The notes under the pieces: model-generated | The model's input: the letters and a program-made list of their open reading frames with translations, nothing else | Databases searched by the model: none | What the model was told of the DNA's origin: nothing | Translations under genes and position numbers: made by a program | Source: Butyricicoccus_A sp964513445 | GTDB taxonomy: Bacteria > Bacillota > Clostridia > Oscillospirales > Butyricicoccaceae | Assembly: GCA_964513445.1 (NCBI GenBank) | Contig: CAZEMM010000062.1 | Location: forward strand, 1-11,696 | Length of the DNA stretch: 11,696 nucleotides | Direction of reading: 5' to 3' | Shown: piece after piece, positions 1-7,900 of the stretch | Layout: every line of letters starts with the position of its first letter | Position numbering within the stretch: position 1 is the stretch's first letter

Positions 1-68
1 ACTTTCGATTATTGGTTTTTATCTCTACCCCAACTATTGACATAGAGCCTCTTTTTTTATTATGCATC

Positions 69-103
69 AAAAAACGGGGAGCGGTCACATGGACTCGCTT
101 CCC
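69..103 (-). terminator. Intrinsic terminator of the metallophosphoesterase gene
   Basis: Read on the minus strand, GGGAAGCG (103-96) pairs with CGCTCCCC (83-76) with one G-U pair. An inner GTC/GAC pairing extends the stem past a one-base bulge. One base later there is a run of six T (74-69). The hairpin begins 27 bases past the stop codon of the minus-strand gene, as expected for its terminator. Confidence 0.8.
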
Positions 104-130
104 ATTCCTCGTTTACGCGTATATGAGCGT

Positions 131-841
131 TCAATCAACATAAAATTCCTCAAAGTCATCCAGCCGCAGACAGCCCAGACAGCCGCCCTTGTCCGCATGC
201 GCGACACCGCAGTTGATATAGATAATGCCGCCGTCATCGAGGATTTTCCCCGGCTTGCCGCCCTCTAAAGAGAACGTCGGCTGATGTCCGACAATTACGG
301 TTTTGTCCGCGAAATATTCCATGCCGGGCTTGGGCTGCGCCAGCAGAAAGGCGGACGGCGGATACTCTTCGAGCGGCTGCTCGGGCGTAAATTCCTCAAT
401 GCCGCTGTGCACGAGAACAAACGAAACACCGTCCGCCTCCGTCTCCTCAAACAGTGTCATTTCGCCGATGTAATCAACAATGGCCTCGCGGCTCTCCTCA
501 TCCAGTGCAAGAAACTGCGCCAGCGTAGTCTGGCCGCCCTCCGCCGCCCATTGCGCCAAATCGCGCACGGTGATATCGTCAAAGAATGACATCAGATTGT
601 CCATGTTTGCCTCGGCGGGGATGTGACGCGCACAGCGCGCAAACATCCACTCATGATTACCCAGGATAGGGAACACATTGGGGCGGCTCATCAGGTCGTG
701 CAGCAGCTCGATCGGGTCAGGGCCATAATCAATGCAGTTACCCAAAATAAACATGGTATCGCTGTCGGAAAAACGGATTTTCTTTAAAAGCGACTGCCAT
801 TCGTCCAGACAGCCGTTTAAATCACTTACGGTGTAAATCAT
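131..841 (-). CDS. Metallophosphoesterase (PP2A/ApaH-like fold) with degenerate metal-binding motifs
   Basis: The 236-residue protein has the calcineurin-like phosphoesterase (PF00149) layout of small bacterial Ser/Thr-type phosphatases. Motif 1 is D7-L-N9-G, motif 2 is G34-N35-C-I-D38-Y39-G-P, motif 3 is G61-N-H-E64, and later histidines lie at VHSG (H145) and VGHQPT (H186). In active members motif 1 is DxHG and motif 2 is GDxxDRG. Here the motif 1 His is Asn, the metal-bridging Asp is Asn and the phosphate-binding Arg is Tyr, so catalysis may be lost or altered. A GGAGG (855-851) eight bases before the ATG at 841 fixes the start; an in-frame upstream ATG at 913 lies upstream of the likely transcription start. 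It is monocistronic, with its own promoter and terminator. The fold is secure; the substrate is unknown. Confidence 0.85.
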   Translation of the reverse strand: MIYTVSDLNGCLDEWQSLLKKIRFSDSDTMFILGNCIDYGPDPIELLHDLMSRPNVFPILGNHEWMFARCARHIPAEANMDNLMSFFDDITVRDLAQWAAEGGQTTLAQFLALDEESREAIVDYIGEMTLFEETEADGVSFVLVHSGIEEFTPEQPLEEYPPSAFLLAQPKPGMEYFADKTVIVGHQPTFSLEGGKPGKILDDGGIIYINCGVAHADKGGCLGCLRLDDFEEFYVD

Positions 842-884
842 AACGGAAACCTCCGAAGTTATTCTGCGTGATACCTTTACTACT

Positions 885-913
885 ATTGTATGCGACAAAC
901 GGCAGAAAAACAA
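885..913 (-). promoter_or_regulatory. Promoter of the metallophosphoesterase gene
   Basis: On the minus strand a -35 TTGTTT (913-908) and a -10 TACAAT (890-885) are separated by 17 bases. Transcription would start near 878, leaving a short leader with GGAGG before the ATG at 841. The -35 is weak (3 of 6 consensus bases) and the -10 is strong (5 of 6). Confidence 0.55.
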
Positions 914-1017
914 GACAAAATGAAAAAGAAACCGGAGAATCTGGAAAGATTCGGCGGGACTCCGCGCACCATTGTCGTCAAACGGCGGGAACGGGCATAG
1001 AATGGACGATAAACAAA

Positions 1018-1046
1018 TTGTTTAAGACGGGTTTTTGTGCTATAAT
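1018..1046 (+). promoter_or_regulatory. Promoter of the murB operon
   Basis: A -35 TTGTTT (1018-1023) and a perfect -10 TATAAT (1041-1046) are 17 bases apart, and TG at 1038-1039 makes an extended -10. Transcription would start near 1053, giving a leader of about 77 bases before murB. In that leader GCAGCAGG (1066-1073) can pair with CTTGCTGT (1094-1101) with two G-U pairs, a hairpin of unknown role. Confidence 0.75.
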
Positions 1047-1129
1047 GTGAAATGAGACAGTGTGTGCAGCAGGAAAACAGGCTGGAAAAGCGGCTTGCTG
1101 TGCGACAAATGATGGAGAGGAATACGTTT

Positions 1130-2035
1130 ATGATAGATACGTTCAAGAAAAATATAGACTGTCCGGCACAGGAGCTGACGCTGCTGGAAAACGAGCCGAT
1201 GAAAAACCATACGTCGTTTCGCATTGGCGGTGCGGCGGATATGTTTGCCCTGCCGCGGACAGAACGGGCGGTGGACAGCGTCGTGCGTGCGGCGAAGGCG
1301 GCAGGCCTGCCGATGACCGTGCTGGGTAACGGCTCTAATGTGCTCGCGCCGGATGACGGCATACGCGGTGTCGTGCTGTGCCTGAGCGATTTTTCCGGCG
1401 TTTGGACGCAGGAGAGCTGCATCATCGCACAAAGCGGTGCGCTGCTTTCCGTACTGTCCAGAACCGCGCTGGAGCATAGTCTGACCGGTCTGGAATTTGC
1501 CGGCGGCATCCCAGGCTCATTGGGCGGCGCGCTGTTTATGAATGCGGGCGCATATGACGGGCAGATGGCAAACGTCGTGGTAAGCAGCAGATATTATGAC
1601 AGAAGCACCGGCCTGACTGGAATATTGACCGGACCAGAGCATGCCTTCGGCTATCGCACGAGTATATTCAAGGCGCATCCGGAATGGATTGCGTTGTCCG
1701 CCTGCTTGCAGCTGCGTGACGGAGACGCACAGGCGATTCATGAGAAAATGGAGGATTTTGCACAGCGCAGGCGGGAAAAGCAGCCGCTGAACTTTCCGAG
1801 CGCGGGCAGTACGTTTAAGCGCCCGACGGGATATTTTGCAGGCAAGCTGATACAGGACGCAGGACTGATGGGCTATGCGGTCGGCGGCGCGCAGGTATCG
1901 GAAAAGCACGCCGGGTTTGTGATTAATCGCGGCGACGCAACGTGCGCGGATGTGCGGGCTGTGATCGAGCATGTGCAGCGGGAGGTTCTGCGGCAGTTCG
2001 GCGTAAAGCTCGAGCCGGAGGTACGCATGCTGTAA
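1130..2035 (+). CDS. murB: UDP-N-acetylenolpyruvoylglucosamine reductase (MurB, type II)
   Basis: MurB is a cytoplasmic FAD enzyme that reduces UDP-GlcNAc-enolpyruvate with NADPH to UDP-MurNAc, the second committed step of peptidoglycan precursor synthesis. The 301-residue product has the FAD-binding signature NHTSFRIGG (27-34), VLGNGSNVL (65-72) and GIPGSLGGALFMNAGAY (127-142). The catalytic set is also visible: YRTS (Y175), the proton-donor Ser in PSAGSTF (S227) and the C-terminal Glu of EPEVRML (E296). Length and motifs match type II MurB of Firmicutes. The ATG at 1130 is chosen because GGAGAGG (1114-1120) sits 9 bases upstream; in-frame ATGs at 1052 and 1109-1112 lie at or close to the predicted transcription start and lack this spacing. 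It is the first gene of the operon, 34 bases before rapZ. Confidence 0.95.
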   Translation: MIDTFKKNIDCPAQELTLLENEPMKNHTSFRIGGAADMFALPRTERAVDSVVRAAKAAGLPMTVLGNGSNVLAPDDGIRGVVLCLSDFSGVWTQESCIIAQSGALLSVLSRTALEHSLTGLEFAGGIPGSLGGALFMNAGAYDGQMANVVVSSRYYDRSTGLTGILTGPEHAFGYRTSIFKAHPEWIALSACLQLRDGDAQAIHEKMEDFAQRRREKQPLNFPSAGSTFKRPTGYFAGKLIQDAGLMGYAVGGAQVSEKHAGFVINRGDATCADVRAVIEHVQREVLRQFGVKLEPEVRML

Positions 2036-2069
2036 CCGCGTACATCTGACAGAAAGGGAAGGCAGAAAC

Positions 2070-2930
2070 ATGAAATTTTATATTATTTCCGGCATGTCCG
2101 GCTCTGGAAAATCCAGAGCAATGGCGACGCTGGAGGACTTGGGCTTCTATTGTGTGGATAATCTGCCGATGGCGCTCATTCCGTCGTTTGCAGAGCTTTG
2201 CCTTGCGGCGGGCAGCGGCCAATATGAACGCGTCGCGCTGGCGGTGGACGCGCGTGTCGGCAAGGATATCACGCATATGCTGGATGCATTTGACCGCATC
2301 CAAAAGATGGGCTGCGATTACAAGCTGATCTTTTTGGACACAACGACACCGACGCTGATTACGCGCTATAAGGCGACGCGGCGTAAGCATCCGCTGATGG
2401 ATGAGGGCATGACGATGACCGAGGCGATCGAGGAGGAGCGCAATATGCTCCAGCGCGTGCGCGCCAAGGCGGATTTTGTCATCGATACGACGCGTTTGGA
2501 GGTTGCGCAGCTGCGTGAAACCATTATTTCTCTCGTGACGGGCGCAAACAAGGGGCTGATGCAGGTTTATGTCGTTTCATTCGGCTTTAAATATGGCATT
2601 CCGGCGGATGCCGACCTGGTATTCGACGTGCGTTTTTTGCCCAATCCATATTATGAGATCAGCCTGCGTGAGAAAAACGGAACCGACCCGCAGGTGCGCA
2701 ACTATGTCTTTTGCGACGGCACGGCTGACCGCTATCTCGATTATTTGCTGAAGCTGATTGACTTTCTCATCCCGCAATATACCAAAGAGGGCAAGGCTGT
2801 GCTGATTATCGGCGTGGGCTGCACCGGCGGACGGCATCGATCGGTCGCCATTGCGGAGGCGCTGAACAAGCATTTGCGTGAGAGCGGTGTGCTGTCCATG
2901 ACGACGCACCGCGACTGGAGTATGGGATAA
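2070..2930 (+). CDS. rapZ: RNase adapter / nucleotide-binding protein RapZ (YvcJ)
   Basis: The 286-residue protein is a full-length RapZ/YvcJ. It has a Walker A loop GMSGSGKS (8-15), the family blocks DARVGKD (60-66), RYKATRRKHPL (99-109) and GFKYGIPADADLVFDVRF (172-189), and the C-terminal GCTGGRHRSV (250-259). In E. coli RapZ senses glucosamine-6-phosphate and steers RNase E to the GlmZ small RNA. In Bacillus, YvcJ is a nucleotide-hydrolysing protein whose role is less defined and no GlmZ is known, so the RNA-adapter function should not simply be transferred. The start is set by GGGAAGG (2056-2062), 7 bases before ATG. It lies between murB and yvcK, with only 9 bases before yvcK, linking it to amino-sugar and cell-wall control. 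Confidence 0.95.
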   Translation: MKFYIISGMSGSGKSRAMATLEDLGFYCVDNLPMALIPSFAELCLAAGSGQYERVALAVDARVGKDITHMLDAFDRIQKMGCDYKLIFLDTTTPTLITRYKATRRKHPLMDEGMTMTEAIEEERNMLQRVRAKADFVIDTTRLEVAQLRETIISLVTGANKGLMQVYVVSFGFKYGIPADADLVFDVRFLPNPYYEISLREKNGTDPQVRNYVFCDGTADRYLDYLLKLIDFLIPQYTKEGKAVLIIGVGCTGGRHRSVAIAEALNKHLRESGVLSMTTHRDWSMG

Positions 2931-2939
2931 GGAGAAGCA

Positions 2940-4049
2940 ATGTCAAGATCAATTTGGAGAAAGGCATACCTGCGCGTGCTGCGCACCAGTCGCAGGCTGG
3001 GGCTGCGCGGGCGGCGGCAGTGCCCACCTGTCCAATGCGCGCGCACGCTCGGCCCGCGTATCGTTGTCATCGGCGGAGGCACCGGCCTGTCGACGATGCT
3101 GCGTGGTCTCAAGGCATATTCAGAAAATATTACAGCCATCGTATCGGTGTCGGATGACGGCGGCGGAAGCGGCATGCTGCGTGAGGATCTCGGCATGCTG
3201 CCGCCCGGCGACATTCGCAATTGCATCACCGCGCTTGCCAATATCGAGCCGACGATGATGGAGCTGATGAATTACCGCTTTCCGGAGGGGGCCAACAAGG
3301 GACAGTCGTTTGGCAATCTGTTTTTGGCGGCGCTGGACGGCATTTCCGATTCGTTTGAGCAGGCGGTCATGAGAATGAACGAGGTACTTGCCGTCACAGG
3401 CAAGGTGCTGCCGGTGACCGACGCGAACGTCAATCTGGTGGCGGAATTTGAAAACGGCGCGAGCATAGTCGGGGAATCGAAGATCGCCGCGCAGAAGCGG
3501 AAGGAAAACTGTCGGATTCGGCGCGTGCGCCTGGAGCCGGCGCGGCCGGCTGCGCTTCCGCATGCGATTGACGCGATCTTATCTGCCGATATCATCCTGC
3601 TTGGCCCGGGCAGCCTGTACACCAGCATCATTCCCAATCTGCTGGTGGATGGCATTGTCGACGCGCTGCAGCGGGCAAAGGCCCCAAAAATCTATGTACT
3701 CAACATCATGACGCAGGAGGGGGAGACGGAGGGATATTCCGCCTTCGACCATCTGTCGGCATTGCTGCAGCATAGCACAGACCAGCTGATCGACGCCTGC
3801 ATCTACAACACCGCGCCGGTGCCCGACCTGATTCAGGCGCGCTATAAGACGGAGGATGCGGAGCCGGTCGTACTCGACCGCGCGCGGTTTGAGGCGGCGG
3901 GCGTCAGTCTGTATGGTTATCCGCTCATCGCCTCCGACAGCGAGCTGGCACGGCACGACCCGCAGCTGCTCGCGCAGGCGGTCGCACAGGTATATGGCCT
4001 GCGCTGTGCCTGCCGCCCGCTGCCTGAACAAAAGCAACAGACCGTATAA
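2940..4049 (+). CDS. yvcK: Gluconeogenesis factor YvcK (CofD/UPF0052 family)
   Basis: The 369-residue protein has the YvcK Rossmann-like signatures VIGGGTGLS (43-51), SDDGGGSG (71-78), LPPGDIRNC (87-95), GNLFLAAL (125-132), LGPGSLYTSI (221-230) and NIMTQEGET (255-263). In Bacillus YvcK binds UDP-GlcNAc, is needed for growth and normal shape on gluconeogenic carbon sources, and affects localisation of the penicillin-binding protein PBP1. Despite homology to CofD it is not expected to make coenzyme F420. The start is ATG 2940 with GGAG (2931-2934) 5 bases upstream. Residues 1-35, before the first beta strand, form a strongly basic extension with 11 Arg/Lys and no acidic residue; no alternative Met lies between it and the core. 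Neighbours rapZ and whiA are the usual ones. Confidence 0.95.
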   Translation: MSRSIWRKAYLRVLRTSRRLGLRGRRQCPPVQCARTLGPRIVVIGGGTGLSTMLRGLKAYSENITAIVSVSDDGGGSGMLREDLGMLPPGDIRNCITALANIEPTMMELMNYRFPEGANKGQSFGNLFLAALDGISDSFEQAVMRMNEVLAVTGKVLPVTDANVNLVAEFENGASIVGESKIAAQKRKENCRIRRVRLEPARPAALPHAIDAILSADIILLGPGSLYTSIIPNLLVDGIVDALQRAKAPKIYVLNIMTQEGETEGYSAFDHLSALLQHSTDQLIDACIYNTAPVPDLIQARYKTEDAEPVVLDRARFEAAGVSLYGYPLIASDSELARHDPQLLAQAVAQVYGLRCACRPLPEQKQQTV

Positions 4050-4062
4050 AGGGAGGAATACC

Positions 4063-4968
4063 GTGTCGTTTTCTGCGGAGACAAAACAGGAGCTGTGCCG
4101 CATACCGGTCAGCCGGCCCTGCTGTGCGGTGGCGGAGGCATATGGCATGCTGCTGTATGCGCACATCTTCTCCCATCAGGAAATCTGTATGATGACCGGC
4201 AGCAAGCCGCTTGCGCGGCGCATTCCGCCGCTGTTTGCCACGGCGTTCGGCGTGCCGGTCGAGCAGCGCGAGGGAAAACGGGTCACTTTAAAGATTACCA
4301 ACCCGACGCACATTCAACGCGTGTTCGCGGCGCTGGGGTACGATTGGAAATATCATGTGTCCTATCACCTCAACCGCAATGTGATCGAGGAGGACTGCTG
4401 CCGCGCGTCGTTCCTGCGCGGGATTTTTCTGGCGGCGGGCAGCGTGGCGGGGCCGGACAAAAAGACACATTTGGAGCTGGTGACAACCCATCAGACGCTG
4501 TGCCGCGAGGTGATGAGCCTGATGCTGGATATGGAGCTTGCGCCCAAGCTCGCTGTGCGCGGGAATGTCTCGCTGCTGTATTGGAAGGATACGGAGGAAG
4601 CGGAGGATTTTCTCACGCTCATCGGCGCGCCGCTTGCCGCCATGCGCATGATGGAGATGAAGGTGGAAAAGCAGGTGCGCAACGACATCAACCGGAAGGT
4701 AAATTTTGAGACGGCCAACGTCATCAAGGCGTCCAACGCGGCCGCAGCGCAGATCGCGGCCATCCGGCGGGCGCTGGACAAGGCGGGCTGGGAGGTTTTT
4801 CCGGACGCCCTGCACGAGACCATTCGCCTGCGGCTGGATGACCCGACCGCGACGCTGGCGGAGCTTGCAGCCAGGCTGGATCCGCCGATCTCCAAGCCCG
4901 GACTGAGCCATCGTATGCGCCGCATTGTCGCCATTGCGCAAAAGGCAGCAGAGGAGGAAATCAAATGA
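4063..4968 (+). CDS. whiA: DNA-binding protein WhiA
   Basis: WhiA combines a degenerate LAGLIDADG homing-endonuclease-like domain with a C-terminal helix-turn-helix. It is a sporulation transcription factor in Streptomyces and affects cell division and chromosome segregation in Bacillus. The 301-residue product starts with the typical SFSAETKQEL (2-11). It shows the LAGLIDADG-like block FLRGIFLAAGSVAGPDK (117-133), the NRKVNFETAN block (210-219), and a C-terminal HTH whose recognition region reads SKPGLSHRMRRI (277-288). The start is GTG 4063, since GGGAGG (4051-4056) is 6 bases upstream and protein similarity begins there; the longer in-frame reading would run far back into yvcK. It begins 13 bases after yvcK and overlaps dnaE by 4 bases. 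No crh gene lies next to it, unlike in Bacillus. Confidence 0.93.
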   Translation: MSFSAETKQELCRIPVSRPCCAVAEAYGMLLYAHIFSHQEICMMTGSKPLARRIPPLFATAFGVPVEQREGKRVTLKITNPTHIQRVFAALGYDWKYHVSYHLNRNVIEEDCCRASFLRGIFLAAGSVAGPDKKTHLELVTTHQTLCREVMSLMLDMELAPKLAVRGNVSLLYWKDTEEAEDFLTLIGAPLAAMRMMEMKVEKQVRNDINRKVNFETANVIKASNAAAAQIAAIRRALDKAGWEVFPDALHETIRLRLDDPTATLAELAARLDPPISKPGLSHRMRRIVAIAQKAAEEEIK

Positions 4969-7900
4969 GCTTTGCACATCTGCATGTACATACTGAATTC
5001 AGTCTGCTTGACGGCGCGTGCCGCATCGGCAACATGATGGAGCGTGTCAAGGAGATAGGACAGGAGGCCATTGCGATTACCGACCACGGCGTGATGTATG
5101 GCGTCGTGGATTTTTACCGCGCGGCGAAGGCGGCGGGCATCAAGCCGATTATCGGCTGTGAGGTGTATGTTGCCAGACGCACCCGTCATGATAAGGTGCA
5201 CGGGCAGGACAGCAACCCGTACCATCTGGTGCTGCTGTGTGAAAATGAGACGGGATATCGCAATCTGATTCACATGGTCAGCCTGTCGTTTTCCGAGGGC
5301 TTTTATAACAAGCCGCGCGTGGATATGGAGCTGCTGCGCGCACACCATGAGGGCTTGATCGCCCTGTCCGCCTGCCTTGCGGGTGCGGTGCCGTCGCTGC
5401 TGTTACAGCAGAATTATGAACGGGCAAAGCAGACCGCGCTGGAATATCGCGATATCTTCGGCGCGGACAACTATTTTTTGGAATTACAGGATCACGGCCT
5501 GCCCGAGCAGCGCGATATCAGCCGCGGTATTTTGCGCATAGCGCAGGAGACCGGCATTCCGCTGGTCGTGACCAACGATGCGCATTATACGCGCCGTGAG
5601 GACGCAAAGCTGCAGGATGTGCTCATGTGCATCCAGATGGGTAAGACGATTGATGACGCTGACCGTATGCGCTTTGAGACAGAGGAGTTTTATCTCAAGA
5701 GCGAGGCGGAAATGGCGGCGCTGTTTCCCGACCATCCGGAGGCAGTGGAAAATACCGCAAAAATTGCGGAACGCTGCAATATGGATTTTACGTTCGGCGA
5801 ATACCATCTGCCGTCGTATGACGTGCCGGACGGCTATACGGCAAAGGAATATCTGCACAAGCTGTGTATGGAGGGCTTTGATCAGCGGTATGACCCGCAT
5901 GACGGGGAAAAGCGCGCACGTCTGCAATATGAGCTGGATATGATCGAGCGCATGGGCTTTGTCGATTATTTTCTCATCGTGTGGGATTTCATTCACTACG
6001 CCAAGATGCATGACATTCCGGTTGGCCCGGGACGCGGCTCTGCGGCCGGCTCGATGGTCGCCTATTGTCTGGATATCACAACAGTTGATCCGATTCAGTA
6101 TTCGCTGTATTTTGAACGCTTTCTCAATCCGGAGCGTGTGAGTATGCCGGATATCGACGTGGATTTCTGTTATGTGCGCCGCCCGGAGGTCATCGCGTAT
6201 GTGACGGAGAAGTACGGCGCGGATCATGTGGCGCAGATTGTCACGTTTGGCACGATGGCGGCGCGCGCCGCGATTCGCGATGTCGGGCGCGCACTTAATA
6301 TTCCCTATAGCGACGTCGACAGCGTGGCGAAGCTCGTGCCCAACGAACTGCATATCACGCTGGACAAGGCGCTTGCGGCGTCCCAGCAGCTGCGCGATAT
6401 GTATGAAAACAACCAGACGGTGCATCGCCTGATTGATACGGCGCGCGCGCTGGAGGGAATGCCGCGCCACGCCTCGACGCATGCGGCGGGCGTTGTCATC
6501 ACCAATGAACCGGTCGACCACTATGTCCCGCTCGCGGCGAACGACGGCAACATGGTCACACAGTTCATCATGACCACGCTGGAGGAGCTGGGGCTGCTCA
6601 AGATGGATTTTCTTGGCCTGCGCAACCTGACTGTGCTTTCGGATGCGGAAAAGATGGTGCGGCGATGCGCGCCGGATTTCAGGCTGGCGGATATTTCGAT
6701 GGATGACGACGCGACGTATGCGATGCTGGCGCAGGGCAAGACGGCGGGCGTGTTCCAGTTGGAAAGCGCGGGCATCACCAACGTCGTGACCGGCCTCAAG
6801 CCGCATTCGATTGAAGATATCACCGCGGTCGTCGCGCTGTACCGTCCGGGGCCGATGCAGTCCATCCCGCGGTACATCGCGTGCAAGCACGACCCGTCGC
6901 AGGTGCAGTACAAGCACCCGCTGCTCAAGGATATTTTGGATGTCACCTACGGCTGCATGGTGTATCAGGAGCAGGTCATGGAGGTATTCCGCGTGTTGGC
7001 GGGCTATTCGCTCGGCAAGGCAGATATGGTCCGCCGCGCCATGTCCAAAAAGAAGATGAAGGAGCTGGCAAAGGAGCGCACCAACTTTATCTATGGCAAT
7101 AAGGAGCTGGGCATCGACGGCGCGGTGGGGCGCGGCGTGGACGAAAAAACAGCGGAGTCCATCTTTGACGAGATCATGGACTTTGCCAATTATGCGTTTA
7201 ATAAGGCGCATGCGGTGTGCTATGCGGTCGTCTCGTATCAGACGGCGTATATGAAATGCCACTATCCGCAGGAATATATGGCGGCGCTGCTGACCAGCGT
7301 GCTGGATTCATCCGGCAAGGTGTCGGAATACATCGGCGCGTGCCGCAGCATGGGGCTTCGTGTGCTGCCGCCGGATGTCAACCAGTCGTGCGAGGGCTTT
7401 ACCGTTGTAGATGACGGCATTCGGTTCGGTCTTGCGGCCATCCGCAATGTCGGGCGCAGCGTACTCAAAGCGCTCGAACAGGTGCGCGAGGCGGACGGGC
7501 CGTTCCAATCATTTGAGGATTTTTGTGAACGCATGTACGACCATGACCTCAACCGCCGCGCGGTGGAGGGAATCATTAAAGCGGGTGCGTTTGATTCGAT
7601 GGGCTATCGGCGCAGCCAGCTGCTTCAGGTGTATGAGGGTGTGCTGGGCGATATCGCGAATAACCGGCGCCGCAATCTGGAGGGACAGATGGATCTGTTC
7701 GGTATGGGCGGCGAGGCGCACAGCCGCATCGCCGTGCGCATGCCGGATATCCCGGAGCTTCCCGTACGCGAGCTGCTGTCGATGGAAAAGGAGACGACCG
7801 GCCTGTATCTGTCCGGTCATCCGATGGACGATTACCGCGCGCTGGTGGAGCGGGCGGGATGCGCGTCCATCCGGCAAATCGAGGACGACCTGTCGGGTGA

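Noticed and set aside
37..63. TTGACA with a TATTAT-like -10 on the plus strand at the left edge
   Set aside because: The spacing is only 15 bases, and transcription would run straight into the antisense end of the phosphoesterase gene with no plus-strand gene to serve.
1052..1129. N-terminal extension of MurB to the ATG at 1052
   Set aside because: The ATG would lie at or before the predicted transcription start (about 1053), has no ribosome-binding site, and the added residues do not match MurB.
5484..7262. 592-codon open frame antisense to dnaE
   Set aside because: It lies wholly within the real dnaE frame, shows no recognisable domain, and is rich in His, Arg and Ile as expected for the complement of GC-biased coding DNA.
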